NCBI RefSeq assembly: GCF_036077095.1
Contig: NZ_CP107960.1
Coordinates: 3,968,001-4,032,000 of the forward strand
From: Streptomyces sp. NBC_00376
Lineage (GTDB): Bacteria; Actinomycetota; Actinomycetes; Streptomycetales; Streptomycetaceae
Direction of reading: 5' to 3'
Length of the DNA stretch: 64,000 bases
Part shown: positions 25,133 through 34,362 of the stretch, piece by piece
Numbering within the stretch: position 1 is the first letter of the stretch
How the letters are laid out: each line of letters opens with the position of its first letter
Translations under genes and position numbers: made by a program
Notes under the pieces: model-generated
Database searches by the model: none
What the model was told of the DNA's origin: nothing
The model's input: the letters and a program-made list of their open reading frames with translations, nothing else

Positions 25133-26776
25133 TCAGCCGAGCAGGCCGCCGATGGGGTTCTTCCCGCCGCCGGACGTGCCGCCGGTGGAGGAGCCGCCGC
25201 TGTCCGAGCCGCCGGCCGAGCCGCCGCCCGTACCGGTGGAGCCGGAGGACGACGGGCCGGAGCTGCTGGACGGAGGCGGCTGCGGGGCCGTCTGCTGCGG
25301 GGTCTGCTGCCCGGTGCCCTGCGTCTGGCTGGGCTGGCCGGCACCGGCCGCCTGGCCGGACTCGCGGACGGTGCCCGCGGCGGGCGTGGACGGTGCGGTG
25401 GAGGGCGTCGTGGCGGCGCTGCTCCGGGAGGGGACGGGGCGCCGGCCGTCCGGGCTGTGCGAGGCCCGGCCGCTGCGGGACTCCTCCGGGAGCGGGGAGC
25501 CGGGGAGCTGGTTGGTCGGGTCGGTGTTCGGGCCGGGCACGGTGACGACCCCGGAGGAGCGGACCGCGCCGCCGAGCACGGAGCCCACCAGCAGGGTGAG
25601 ACCGACGACCACGGAGGCGACGACGGCGCCCCGGCGCAGCACCCGGCGGCGCAGGTCCCAGATCTCCGAGCGCGGGCCGAGCCTGCGCCAGGCCTCCCCG
25701 GCGAGCCGTGCGTCGACGGAGTAGACGGGCGCACCCGCGATGATCAGCGGGCTCCAGGCGGCGAGGTAGATGATGTCGGGCGCGTCGTACGCGGCGACGG
25801 TGCGCCAGCTCACCGTGACCAGCAGGGCGGCGGACAGCAGCGCGCCGAAGGAGGCGGCGACGCGCTGCCAGAGGCCCAGGACGGTGAGGACGCCGACGAC
25901 GACCTGAAGGAAGGCGACGGTGAGTCCGGCGCCGACGGGGTGGGAGAGCGCGAAGTCGCGCAGCGGCCCGGCCAGCTCCCAGGGGTGCAGCGAGGTCAGC
26001 CACTTGACCATGGAGCCGCGGTCGCCGCCGTCGAAGTAGACGGGGTCGCAGAGCTTGCCCATGCCGGCGTAGATGGAGATGAAGCCGAGGAAGACCCGGA
26101 GCGGGAGGAGGACGACGCCCAGGTTCATCCGGCGGTCGGGGTAGTAGGCGTGCCGGACCGGGTCGCTGCTCCGCCGCCCGCTCCGGGTGCCGGCCTCCTC
26201 GTCGAACCCGTCCTCGTCGTCGTACGCGTCCTGTGCGTACGACGCGGCGTACGGCGCGCCGTAGTCGGTGTCGTAGGCGCCGACCGCCCGGCGCATGGGC
26301 GGCAGCAGCGGCCCGTTGCCGTAGCCGCCCGGCTGGTGGGGGGCGGTGACGACGGGGTTGGGCTGGGTCTCTTCGAGGAGGTCGATGACCCGGGTGCCGG
26401 CCGTGCCGGGTCCGCCGTCGCGCTCCGGGGCCGCGTAGGGGTCGTACGCGTCGTAGCCGGTGGCCGGGGCCGGGCGGCCCGCGGTGGAGTTCCGTACGGC
26501 CTGGAGGAGCCCGGTGGCGCCGGGGTCGCCGGGGGCGGACCTGCCGCTCCACACGACGGGCGAGCGCCTGCCGCGGGCCGCTCCTGCGCCGCTCATGGCG
26601 GGGATCCTGGGCGCGCCGACGGGGGCCGGACCGCGCAGCCGCGGGCGCTGGCCGGGGGCGAGCTGCACCCGGAAGCTGGCGTGGTTGACGATGACCTGCG
26701 CAGGGTCGCAGTCCACCTTGGTCATGCTCAGGGCGGGTTGTTCGTCGAACCGAGGCGTTCTGGTGTCCACACTCAT
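25133..26776 (-). CDS. DoxX-domain membrane protein with long disordered ends
   Basis: A 547-residue protein. Residues 1-215 are a hydrophilic, low-complexity cytoplasmic region with a tyrosine/aspartate-rich stretch (GAYDTDYGAPYAASYAQDAY). A DoxX four-helix membrane domain follows (about 222-370), including VVLLPLRVFLGFISIYAGMG and FLQVVVGVLTVLGLW. Another membrane helix (VVASVVVGLTLLVGSVLGGA) precedes a Ser/Gly/Pro-rich tail ending GKNPIGGLLG. DoxX proteins in mycobacteria join a membrane oxidoreductase complex against radical stress; function here is unproven. The ATG at 26776 has no clear ribosome site. Confidence 0.85.
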   Translation of the reverse strand: MSVDTRTPRFDEQPALSMTKVDCDPAQVIVNHASFRVQLAPGQRPRLRGPAPVGAPRIPAMSGAGAARGRRSPVVWSGRSAPGDPGATGLLQAVRNSTAGRPAPATGYDAYDPYAAPERDGGPGTAGTRVIDLLEETQPNPVVTAPHQPGGYGNGPLLPPMRRAVGAYDTDYGAPYAASYAQDAYDDEDGFDEEAGTRSGRRSSDPVRHAYYPDRRMNLGVVLLPLRVFLGFISIYAGMGKLCDPVYFDGGDRGSMVKWLTSLHPWELAGPLRDFALSHPVGAGLTVAFLQVVVGVLTVLGLWQRVAASFGALLSAALLVTVSWRTVAAYDAPDIIYLAAWSPLIIAGAPVYSVDARLAGEAWRRLGPRSEIWDLRRRVLRRGAVVASVVVGLTLLVGSVLGGAVRSSGVVTVPGPNTDPTNQLPGSPLPEESRSGRASHSPDGRRPVPSRSSAATTPSTAPSTPAAGTVRESGQAAGAGQPSQTQGTGQQTPQQTAPQPPPSSSSGPSSSGSTGTGGGSAGGSDSGGSSTGGTSGGGKNPIGGLLG

Positions 26777-26808
26777 CTAACCGAGTGATCTGTGTTTAGG
26801 ACACTGCC

Positions 26809-26840
26809 TTGACGGGCCCGATGTGTCCGAGGCCCGTCAA
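26809..26840 (-). terminator. Terminator after rlmB
   Basis: TTGACGGGCC (26809-26818) pairs perfectly with GGCCCGTCAA (26831-26840) around a 12-base loop, between rlmB and the DoxX gene. Confidence 0.65.
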
Positions 26841-26894
26841 TGGGGTCCGGCGGGGGGAGGCTCCGCCTGGCCGCCCCCCGGCCGGGTGGACTTC

Positions 26895-27851
26895 TCAGGC
26901 CCGGCGCCGCGCGACCTCGTACAGCACGATCCCGGCCGCGACGCCCGCGTTCAGCGACTCCGCGCCGCCCGGCATCGAGATGCGGACCCGGTAGTCGCAG
27001 GTCTCGCCGACGAGGCGGCCGAGGCCCTTGCCCTCGCTGCCGATGACGATGACGACGGGCCCGGCGAGCTCCTCCAGGTCCTCGACGGTGTGCTCGCCGT
27101 CGGCGGCGAGGCCCACGACCGTGAGGCCGGCCTTCTGGTAGCCCTCCAGGGCGCGGGTCAGGTTGGTCACCCGGGAGACCGGCGTACGCGCCGCCGTGCC
27201 CGCCGAGGACTTCCAGGCACCCGCCGTCATCCCGGCCGCGCGCCGCTCGGGCACGACCACGCCGTGGCCGCCGAACGCGGAGACGGAGCGGACGATCGCG
27301 CCCAGGTTGCGCGGGTCGGTGACGCCGTCGAGGGCGACGATCAGCGGGTCCTCGCCGTTGTCGTACGCGGCGGCGGTAAGGTCCTCCGGGTGCGCGTACT
27401 CGTACGGCGGGACCTGGAGGACGAGGCCCTGGTGGTTCAGGCCGTTCGTCATCCGGTCCAGCTCGGGGCGCGGGGCCTCCATCAGGTTGATGTTGCCGCG
27501 CGCGCCGGCGAGCTGGAGGGCCTCGCGGACCCGCTCGTCGTTGTCGATGTACTGCTGGACGTACAGGGTCGTCGCCGGGACGCCGTCGCGCAGGGCCTCG
27601 TAGACGGGGTTGCGGCCGACGACCATCTCGGACGTGCCCTTGACGCCGCCGCGCCGGGGCGCGGGGCGGCGGGCCGCGGCCTGCTTGGCCTGGGCGTTGG
27701 CGACGCGGTTCTTCTTGTGTCCCTTGCGGGCGGAGGCGGGCGGCGTCGGGCCCTTGCCTTCGAGGCCACGGCGTCGCTGCCCGCCGCTGCCGACCTGCAT
27801 GCCCTTCTTGTTGGACGTGCGGCGGTTCCTGCGCTGGCTGTTCCCGGCCAT
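26895..27851 (-). CDS. rlmB: 23S rRNA (guanosine-2'-O-)-methyltransferase RlmB (SpoU/TrmH family)
   Basis: A 318-residue SPOUT methyltransferase that 2'-O-methylates a guanosine of 23S rRNA. After a basic, disordered 75-residue start ([14 protein letters not shown]) comes the substrate-binding domain [15 protein letters not shown]. The trefoil-knot catalytic domain has motif 1 [19 protein letters not shown], motif 2 [15 protein letters not shown] and motif 3 [20 protein letters not shown], with all catalytic Arg, Glu and Asn positions in place. It sits immediately downstream of cysS on the same strand, the usual actinobacterial pair, but with a hairpin between them. Confidence 0.95.
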   Translation of the reverse strand: MAGNSQRRNRRTSNKKGMQVGSGGQRRRGLEGKGPTPPASARKGHKKNRVANAQAKQAAARRPAPRRGGVKGTSEMVVGRNPVYEALRDGVPATTLYVQQYIDNDERVREALQLAGARGNINLMEAPRPELDRMTNGLNHQGLVLQVPPYEYAHPEDLTAAAYDNGEDPLIVALDGVTDPRNLGAIVRSVSAFGGHGVVVPERRAAGMTAGAWKSSAGTAARTPVSRVTNLTRALEGYQKAGLTVVGLAADGEHTVEDLEELAGPVVIVIGSEGKGLGRLVGETCDYRVRISMPGGAESLNAGVAAGIVLYEVARRRA

Positions 27852-27899
27852 GACCTACCTGTTTCGTTGCTTCTCAGACATGCGTACGTATAAGTGAAG

Positions 27900-27927
27900 T
27901 GTGCCGCCCGGAACGCCGGGCGGCACA
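27900..27927 (-). terminator. Hairpin between cysS and rlmB
   Basis: GTGCCGCCCGG (27901-27911) pairs with 27916-27926 around AACG, plus a closing T-A pair. It lies 9 bp after the cysS stop and may reduce read-through into rlmB. Confidence 0.75.
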
Positions 27928-27936
27928 CGGTGGGGA

Positions 27937-29340
27937 CTACTGGCGCGGGCCGAGTGTCCACCGCGGTCCGGTGGGACTGTCCTCGATGACGAGTCCGGAC
28001 TGGTTGAGCTGGTCGCGGATGGCGTCGGCGGCGGGCCAGTCCTTGCGCTCGCGGGCCGACTGGCGCTGGTCCAGGACGAGCCGTACGAGCGTGTCGACGA
28101 CCCCGTGCAGATCGTCGCCGCGGTCGCTCTCGCCCGCCCAGTGCTCGTCGAGCGGGTCGAGGCCGAGGACGCCGAGCATCGCGCGGACCTCCGCGAGCCG
28201 GGCGACGGCGGCTTCCTTGTCGTCTGCGGCCAGCGCGGAGTTGCCCTGGCGGACCGTGGTGTGGACGATCGCGAGCGCCTGCGGGACGCCCAGGTCGTCG
28301 TCCATCGCCTCGGCGAAGGCCGGCGGCACCTCGGCGGCGGGCTCGACCGTCTCGCCCGCCTTCTCGGTGACGCGCTGGACGAAGCCCTCGATCCGCGCGA
28401 ACGCGGACTCGGCCTCGCGCAGGGCCTCCTCGCTGTACTCGATCATCGACCGGTAGTGCGGGGTGCCGAGGTAGTAGCGCAGCACGATCGGGCGCCACGC
28501 CTTGACCATCTCGCTGACCAGCACGGAGTTGCCCAGCGACTTCGACATCTTCTCGCCGGACATGGTGACCCAGCCGTTGTGCACCCAGTACTTCGCGAAC
28601 TCGTCGCCGTACGCCTTGGCCTGGGCGATCTCGTTCTCGTGGTGCGGGAAGATCAGGTCGATGCCGCCGCCGTGGATGTCGAAGGCGGCGCCGAGGTACT
28701 TGTGCGCCATGGCGGAGCACTCCAGGTGCCAGCCGGGGCGGCCGCGGCCCCACGGGGTCTCCCAGCTGGGCTCGCCCGGCTTGGTCGCCTTCCACATGGC
28801 GAAGTCGCGCTGGTCGCGCTTGCCGGTCTCGCCGTCGCCGGACGGCTGGCGCAGGTCGTCCAGGTCCTGGTTGGAGAGCTCCAGGTAGCCGGGGAACGAG
28901 CGCACGTCGAAGTAGACGTTGCCGTCGGCCGCGTAGGCGTGACCGCGTTCGATCAGGCCCCGCATCATCTCGATCATCTCGGGGACGTGGCCGGTGGCGC
29001 GGGGCTCGTAGGTGACCGGGAGGCAGCCGAGCGCGTCGTAACCGGCGTTGAACGCCCGCTCGTTCTCGTAGCCGATGGCCCACCACGGCCGGCCCTGCTC
29101 CGCCGACTTCGTGATGATCTTGTCGTCGATGTCGGTGACGTTCCGGATGAACGTGACGTCGTAGCCGCGGTACTGGAACCAGCGGCGCATGATGTCGAAG
29201 TTCAGCCCCGACCGGATGTGCCCGATGTGCGGGGCGGCCTGGACGGTCGCGCCACAGAGGTAGATCGAGACACAGCCCGCTGTGAGCGGTACGAAGTCAC
29301 GGATCTGCCGGGCGCTGGTGTCGTACAGGCGAATAGTCAC
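27937..29340 (-). CDS. cysS: Cysteinyl-tRNA synthetase
   Basis: A 467-residue class I aminoacyl-tRNA synthetase charging tRNA-Cys. The HIGH signature is at 38-41 (AAPHIGHIRSG) and KMSKS at 264-268 (GEKMSKSLGN). The zinc ligands include Cys29 (YLCGATV), the cysteine of GWHLECSAMA and the HHENE of FPHHENEIAQ. The DALR-type helical anticodon domain fills the C-terminus (SARERKDWPAADAIRDQL). Length and motifs are complete, so this is the housekeeping enzyme rather than the related mycothiol ligase MshC, which lacks this arrangement. ATG at 29340; the rlmB gene follows. Confidence 0.97.
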   Translation of the reverse strand: MTIRLYDTSARQIRDFVPLTAGCVSIYLCGATVQAAPHIGHIRSGLNFDIMRRWFQYRGYDVTFIRNVTDIDDKIITKSAEQGRPWWAIGYENERAFNAGYDALGCLPVTYEPRATGHVPEMIEMMRGLIERGHAYAADGNVYFDVRSFPGYLELSNQDLDDLRQPSGDGETGKRDQRDFAMWKATKPGEPSWETPWGRGRPGWHLECSAMAHKYLGAAFDIHGGGIDLIFPHHENEIAQAKAYGDEFAKYWVHNGWVTMSGEKMSKSLGNSVLVSEMVKAWRPIVLRYYLGTPHYRSMIEYSEEALREAESAFARIEGFVQRVTEKAGETVEPAAEVPPAFAEAMDDDLGVPQALAIVHTTVRQGNSALAADDKEAAVARLAEVRAMLGVLGLDPLDEHWAGESDRGDDLHGVVDTLVRLVLDQRQSARERKDWPAADAIRDQLNQSGLVIEDSPTGPRWTLGPRQ

Positions 29341-29369
29341 GCCTCAAGGGTAGTGGGCGCGCACCAGTG

Positions 29370-29396
29370 CCCCGCGACCCCTTGGGGATCGCGGGG
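29370..29396 (-). terminator. Hairpin after the PPOX gene
   Basis: CCCCGCGACCCC (29370-29381) pairs with the G-rich 29384-29396 segment, with one bulged A. It lies between the end of the importer/MFS/PPOX operon and cysS. Confidence 0.65.
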
Positions 29397-29423
29397 GAAC
29401 AAGTTTGTCGCGGCGGGGGTCCG

Positions 29424-29828
29424 TCAGATGCTTCCGATGACCTTGCGCGGGGTGATCCGGACGACCACGCGCTCGGCGTCGTCGACGGAGGCGGGGTTGA
29501 AGTCCGCGTACTCCTTGCCGGTGTACTTCCGGGACAGCTCGTCGATGAGCTCCTGACCGCCCTCGGTGGTCAGAGCGGCGGTGCCGCGGATCTCGGCGTA
29601 CGTGTACGGGGCGGCGAAGGGCTGCACGACGACGGTGACCCGCGGGTCGCGGCGCAGGTTCTTCTCCTTGCGGCGGCCGACCGTCGTCGAGATGAGCACG
29701 TCGTCGCCGTCGCGCCTGACCCAGACCGGGGAGACCTGGGGGCTGCCGTCGGGCTGGATGGTGGCGACGGTGACGAAGACGGGGGTGTCGAGAAGCGCCT
29801 TGAGTTCTTCGGAGAGTTCGGCGGTCAT
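29424..29828 (-). CDS. PPOX-class F420-dependent (split-barrel) protein
   Basis: A 134-residue split beta-barrel of the pyridoxamine-oxidase-like PPOX/F420 group. Landmarks are VFVTVATIQPDGSPQVSPVW, the phosphate-binding VLISTTVGRRKEKNLRRDP and ERVVVRITPRKVIG. Such proteins bind F420, FMN or haem-like ligands and reduce small quinones or tetrapyrroles. Substrate unknown. GGAGG precedes the ATG. The ATG overlaps the stop of the MFS gene (ATGA), so it is the last gene of the importer operon and probably made with it, although such genes are also often unrelated passengers. Confidence 0.87.
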   Translation of the reverse strand: MTAELSEELKALLDTPVFVTVATIQPDGSPQVSPVWVRRDGDDVLISTTVGRRKEKNLRRDPRVTVVVQPFAAPYTYAEIRGTAALTTEGGQELIDELSRKYTGKEYADFNPASVDDAERVVVRITPRKVIGSI

Positions 29829-31102
29829 GGCGTACGTCCTCCAGTGGGATCGGTGGGTGTCTCTACCCGTACCCCAACCGCGTCCCGGCGCTCCCGCTTC
29901 CCGCTCCTGCCCACCGGAAGGGTCAGGGCCAGTGCTCCGCCCGCCAACGGCACGGCGGCGAGCACCGCCCAGCGGACCGGGCCCGGCGCCTGGAGCAGCG
30001 CCCCGGTGGCGGCGCTGCCGCCGAGCACGGCGAGCCCGGAGACGGACGAGAGCGCCCCGGTGGCGAGCCCGAGCCGCCGGTCGTCGACGAGGTCCGGGAC
30101 GAGGCCGCGCGCGGCCGGGACCAGCAGCATCTGTCCGAGGGTCAGGGTGACGACGAGGGTGGCGGCGGGCAGCAGTCCGGCGGGGCCGCCGGGGGTGAGC
30201 GGTACGGCGGCGAACCCGGCGGCGACGGTCACCAGGCCGGTGACGAGCGCGGTGCGCGGGGCGATGCGGCGGGCGGACCAGCGGGTCAGGGGCAGCTGGG
30301 CGCAGACGACCAGGAGCGAGGAGAGCGCGAACAGCCAGCCGAGCGCGGTCTGCCCGCCGGTGGCTTCCTCCACCTCGGCCGGCAGCGAGAGGTAGAGCTG
30401 GTTGTACGCGATCAGGTAGCTGCTGTACGCGAGGCAGAGCAGGAGGAAGGGGCGGTTGCCGAACACCTCGCGAAGGGAGTGCCGGGACTCGGCCGTCCGG
30501 GTGACGGGGGCCCGGCGCGGCATCAGCCGGGCGTGTCCGGCAAGGACGCCGACGAAGACCAGCGCACCGGCGAGGCAGGCCGCCCGGAATCCGGCACCGA
30601 GCAGCAGGAGCAGCGGACCGAGCAGCGGCCCGATGAACGCACCGGCCTGTCCGGCGGCGGAGAACACGGCGAGCACCTGGGCGCGCGGGGTTCCGGTGTC
30701 CTGCTCGTACCGGACGGACTCGCGGGCGGTCTCGGACTCCACGGCGGGCGAGAACAGCGCGGCGGCGAATCCGATCAGGACCACCGCGGCGATGACGCTC
30801 GCGGTGGACCCGGCGAAGGCGAGCCAGCCGAAGCCGGCGATCCGCAGGACGCAGCCGGTGAGGACGACGGGGCGGGGCCCGTACCGGTCTGTGAGGGCGC
30901 CGCCGACGACGAAGAGACCCTGCTGGCTGAAGGTGCGCAGGCCGAGGACGAGCCCGACGAGCCAGCCGGCCATGCCCAGGCCGGTGCCGAGGTGGCTGGC
31001 GAGGTAGGGCAGTACGGCGTAGAAGCCGATGTTGAAGGCGAACTGGGTGGCGGTGAGGAGGCGGAGGTAGGGGGTGCTTCTCGTGGTGGGTCCGGTGGTC
31101 AC
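29825..31102 (-). CDS. 12-TM MFS transporter in the importer operon
   Basis: A 425-residue major facilitator with 12 membrane helices. Motif A is GGALTDRYGPRPVVL between helices 2 and 3, and helix 1 is LLTATQFAFNIGFYAVLPYL. It is of the DHA1/exporter-like kind. The GTG at 31102 follows GGAG and lies 4 bp after the permease stop, so it belongs to the same operon as the ABC importer. Its stop overlaps the PPOX start. With an upstream Zur-like box, one reading is that it exports a metal-binding compound that the ABC system brings back; that is inference only. The longer frame to 31279 is antisense to the permease. Confidence 0.88.
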   Translation of the reverse strand: MTTGPTTRSTPYLRLLTATQFAFNIGFYAVLPYLASHLGTGLGMAGWLVGLVLGLRTFSQQGLFVVGGALTDRYGPRPVVLTGCVLRIAGFGWLAFAGSTASVIAAVVLIGFAAALFSPAVESETARESVRYEQDTGTPRAQVLAVFSAAGQAGAFIGPLLGPLLLLLGAGFRAACLAGALVFVGVLAGHARLMPRRAPVTRTAESRHSLREVFGNRPFLLLCLAYSSYLIAYNQLYLSLPAEVEEATGGQTALGWLFALSSLLVVCAQLPLTRWSARRIAPRTALVTGLVTVAAGFAAVPLTPGGPAGLLPAATLVVTLTLGQMLLVPAARGLVPDLVDDRRLGLATGALSSVSGLAVLGGSAATGALLQAPGPVRWAVLAAVPLAGGALALTLPVGRSGKRERRDAVGVRVETPTDPTGGRTP

Positions 31103-31106
31103 GGGG

Positions 31107-32828
31107 TCACTCCGCCGGTTTGCCCGCGCGGCCCCGGACCGCCGCCGACGTGAGGACGGCCAGCGCGCCCAGGGCGGCGAGCGCGGCGGCGGGGGCCAGT
31201 ACGGACCAGGGGGCCCGTTCCGCGTACGGCAGGTTCTCCGACAGCATCCGGCCCCACTCCGGCGCCGGTGCCTGGGCACCCAGGCCGAGGAAGCCGAGGG
31301 AGGCGAGGGCCAGCGCGACGGCCGGGATCCGCAGGACCGCGTGGCGCAGGACCGGGGGCACGACGGCGGGCAGCAGGTGGCGCCGGGCCACGTGCCACCG
31401 CCCGGCGCCCATCGAGCGGGCCGCCGCGATGTGCGGTGCGGCGCGCTCCTGGGCGTACAGGGCCGAGGTGTGGGCGGCGAGCGGAGCCCAGGCGACGGCC
31501 GCCACGGCGACGGCGGCGCCCAGGGGGCCGGGGCCCGCGATGCCCGCGACGACCAGGCCGCTCAGGATCGCCGGGAGCGCGTTGGCGGTCTCGGTGAGCG
31601 CCCCGGCCCGTACCGCTCCGAGGGCCAGGCCGAGCAGCAGCGTCACGGCGGAGACGGCGGTCGCGGTCAGCACCGTACGGGCCGCTCCGTGGCCGAGGCG
31701 GGCCAGCACGTCGCGGCCCAGGGAGTCCGTGCCGAAGGGGTGCGCGGCGGACGGACCGGCGAGGCGGGCCGCGGCGTCGACGTGCAGCGGGTCGCGCAGC
31801 AGCCCGGCGACGGTCACGGCGGCGAAGAGCAGGGCGAGCGCCACCGCACCGGCGGTGAGCAGCCGGCGGGCGGGCAGGACCGGGGGCACCAGCGCCGGGA
31901 GGGCCCCGTCGGACAGGGCGGGCCCGAGCAGGGCGCGGTCGGCGAGGCGGGCCGCGATTCCCGCGACGACGCCGAGGAGCAGCAGGAGCAGCACGCAGGC
32001 CTGGAGGACCGGGAGGTCCTGCGCGAGGGCCGCGGCCAGCGCCGTACCGCCGAGCCCCGGCACGGCGTACAGCGTCTCGACGGCGACGGCGCCGCCGGTG
32101 AGGCCGACGACGACCAGGCCGAGCTGCGGCAGCAGTCCGGGCAGGGTGCGGCGCAGGGCGTGCCCCGCGATGCGCCGTCCGGGCAGCCCGCCCGACGCGG
32201 CGGCCCGCGCCCACGGTTCGGCGAACGCGGCGGGCAGCGCGTCGTCCAGCAGCCGGCCGAGCAGGGCGCCCGCCGGGACGCCCATGGCGAGCGCGGGCAG
32301 CACCATCTGCTCGGGCGCGCCCCAGCCGAGCGCCGGGAGCCAGCCCAGCTGTACGGCGACGACGGCGGCCAGGACTGCGGCGAGCAGGAACTCCGGCAGC
32401 GCGGCGAGGACGGCGGCGCCCACCCCGGCCCGCGCGGTGACGATCCGGCGCCTCGCCCCGCGCCGCAGCGTGCCCGCGCAGAGCGCGGCGGCCAGCAGCA
32501 GGGCGACGGCGAGCGAGAGGCCCATCAGGGTCAGGGAGACGCCGAGCGCGGCCGTCACGTCGGGGGCGACGGGCTGCCCGGAGACCCAGGAGGTGCCGAG
32601 GTCGCCGTGGAGCAGCCCGCCCAGCCAGCCGCCCAGGACGTGCCCGGCCCCGCCGTCGAGCCCGGTCTCGGCGCGGATCGCGTCGAGGGTCTCGGGGGTG
32701 GGCGGCCGGTCGGCGTACCGGGCGTGCAGGATCGTGAGCGCCGGGTCGGTCCGGGTCAGCCGGGGCAGCAGCCCGATGACGGCGAGGACCGCGAGGAGCG
32801 TGCCGAGCCGCCCCGCCAGGTGCTTCAC
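31107..32828 (-). CDS. Fused double permease of a peptide/nickel/opine-type ABC importer
   Basis: A 573-residue fusion of the two inner-membrane subunits. Residues 1-300 correspond to a DppB-type permease (start RLGTLLAVLAVIGLLPRLTR, periplasmic loop with AIRAETGLD, coupling region EPWARAAASGGLPGRRIAGH). Residues 310-573 correspond to a DppC-type permease (HPFGTDSLGRDVLARLGHGA, coupling helix IAAARSMGAGRWHVARRHLL). Each half has about six helices. These subunits are normally two genes, so the fusion is notable. It starts 4 bp after the binding-protein stop. No ATP-binding subunit is encoded in the operon, so ATPases must come from elsewhere. Confidence 0.9.
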   Translation of the reverse strand: MKHLAGRLGTLLAVLAVIGLLPRLTRTDPALTILHARYADRPPTPETLDAIRAETGLDGGAGHVLGGWLGGLLHGDLGTSWVSGQPVAPDVTAALGVSLTLMGLSLAVALLLAAALCAGTLRRGARRRIVTARAGVGAAVLAALPEFLLAAVLAAVVAVQLGWLPALGWGAPEQMVLPALAMGVPAGALLGRLLDDALPAAFAEPWARAAASGGLPGRRIAGHALRRTLPGLLPQLGLVVVGLTGGAVAVETLYAVPGLGGTALAAALAQDLPVLQACVLLLLLLGVVAGIAARLADRALLGPALSDGALPALVPPVLPARRLLTAGAVALALLFAAVTVAGLLRDPLHVDAAARLAGPSAAHPFGTDSLGRDVLARLGHGAARTVLTATAVSAVTLLLGLALGAVRAGALTETANALPAILSGLVVAGIAGPGPLGAAVAVAAVAWAPLAAHTSALYAQERAAPHIAAARSMGAGRWHVARRHLLPAVVPPVLRHAVLRIPAVALALASLGFLGLGAQAPAPEWGRMLSENLPYAERAPWSVLAPAAALAALGALAVLTSAAVRGRAGKPAE

Positions 32829-32832
32829 CCGG

Positions 32833-34347
32833 TCACCCGACGCGGGTGTCGGCGGTGATCAGGGTGCGTTCCATCGGGTCGAGCGAGACGCCGTGGACGC
32901 GGCTGTCGTCGTAGCCCTGGACGAAGCGTTCGTGGAGCAGCGGTACGAGGGCGTCGGTGCCGAGGATGCCGGCCTCGGCGTTCATCTCGGCGCGGTGGCG
33001 GGCATCGGTGCCGGCGAGGCCGACGGCCTTGTCCACGGCGGCGTCGACGCGCTCGTCGCAGAGCTGGGAGATGTTGAAGCTGCCGTCGCAGGTGAAGTCG
33101 GACGCGAGGTAGGAGACCGGGTCCGCGGTGTCCAGGAGGGTGTTGCGGGCCTGGATGAACGCGTCGTACTTGCCCGCCAGGGCGTCGGCCTCCAGCTGGG
33201 CGTAGTCGCGTACGACCTGCTTGACGGTGAAGCCGCGCGCGGTGAGCTGCTGCTGGACGACGGTGGCGACCTCGGGCAGCTCGGGCCGGTTGGTGTACGT
33301 GGCGAGGACGATCTGCTTCGTCTTCGCGACCTCCGCCTTGTCGGCGGCCTTCGCCCGGTTCGTGGGGGCGGTGCGGTCGGCGGCCGCCCAGGGCACGCCG
33401 GGACCGAGGAGGCCCTTCGCGGTGTCGGCGCGGCCTTCGTAGACGGCCTTGACGAGGGCCTTGGAGTCGATGGCCTCGCGGGCGGCGGCGCGCATCGCCG
33501 GGTCGGCGAAGACTCCGTGGCGGGTGTTGAGGGAGAGGCCGTTGGTGCGGGCGGAGGGGAATTCGTGGACGAGCCCGTCGCCGAGGAGGGAGGCCTGCGA
33601 GATGGGGACGTACTCGGCGACGTCGACGGCCTCGGTGCGCAGCGCGTTGGCGCGTGCGGTGCCGTCGGCGACGAACTTCACGTCGACGCCGGGGGCCTTG
33701 GCCCTGGCGCCCCAGTAGCTGTCGTTGCGCTGGAGGGTCGCGCTGACCGCGCCGTTGACCTCGGTCAGGGTGAAGGGGCCGGTGGCGTGCCCGGCGGGGT
33801 TCACCTTGCCGCCCTCGTACGCGCCCTCGGACAGGATCGTGAGCGACGGGTTGGCCAGCCGCTGGGGCAGCAGCGGGTCGGGGGTCCGGGTGGATATCCG
33901 TACGGTCCTCGCGTCCGGCGTGGTGACGGTGAGGCGGGTGTCGCTGAGGACCCGGGGCCTGGGGGACGCCTCCTCGGCGGCGCGCAGCGAGCGCGCGACG
34001 GCGGGCGACTCCAGTTTCCGGCCGTCCTGGAAGACGGCGTCGCGCAGGGTGAAGCTCCAGGTGCGGTCGTTGTCGCGCTTCCAGGAGGTGGCGAGCGCGG
34101 GCGCGGCGTCGCCGTTCTTGTCGAGCGTGGTGAGGCCCTCGATCACGGCGAGGCGGCTGAGGGTGACGGCGTCGTCGCCGTACGGGGACATGGCCTGGGC
34201 GGGCGGGAAGGCCATGACGACCCGGAGCCGCTGCCCGTCCGCCGAGGAGCCGGAGCCGTCGGAGGACGAGCAGGCGGTGGCGAGGGGGACGAGGAGGGCG
34301 GCCGCGGAGAGCGGCAGCGCGCGGCGACGGCGTCGGGGAGAGGGCAT
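32833..34347 (-). CDS. ABC importer substrate-binding lipoprotein (SBP_bac_5, DppA/NikA/CntA type)
   Basis: A 504-residue binding protein. The N-terminus is a lipoprotein signal (ALPLSAAALLVPLATAC). The mature part is a family 5 solute-binding protein: LAVIEGLTTLDKNGDAAPAL and SWKRDNDRTWSFTLRDAVFQ are the standard early signatures. FDVAEY-like and SLNTRHGVFADPAMR segments follow in lobe II. It would bind a peptide, nickel complex or metallophore outside the membrane. AAGG stands before the ATG. The short gap upstream holds a Zur/Fur-type box over a GATAAT -10 candidate, suggesting metal-starvation control and a metal-related cargo. Confidence 0.9.
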   Translation of the reverse strand: MPSPRRRRRALPLSAAALLVPLATACSSSDGSGSSADGQRLRVVMAFPPAQAMSPYGDDAVTLSRLAVIEGLTTLDKNGDAAPALATSWKRDNDRTWSFTLRDAVFQDGRKLESPAVARSLRAAEEASPRPRVLSDTRLTVTTPDARTVRISTRTPDPLLPQRLANPSLTILSEGAYEGGKVNPAGHATGPFTLTEVNGAVSATLQRNDSYWGARAKAPGVDVKFVADGTARANALRTEAVDVAEYVPISQASLLGDGLVHEFPSARTNGLSLNTRHGVFADPAMRAAAREAIDSKALVKAVYEGRADTAKGLLGPGVPWAAADRTAPTNRAKAADKAEVAKTKQIVLATYTNRPELPEVATVVQQQLTARGFTVKQVVRDYAQLEADALAGKYDAFIQARNTLLDTADPVSYLASDFTCDGSFNISQLCDERVDAAVDKAVGLAGTDARHRAEMNAEAGILGTDALVPLLHERFVQGYDDSRVHGVSLDPMERTLITADTRVG

Positions 34348-34362
34348 GACGGTGACCTTATA

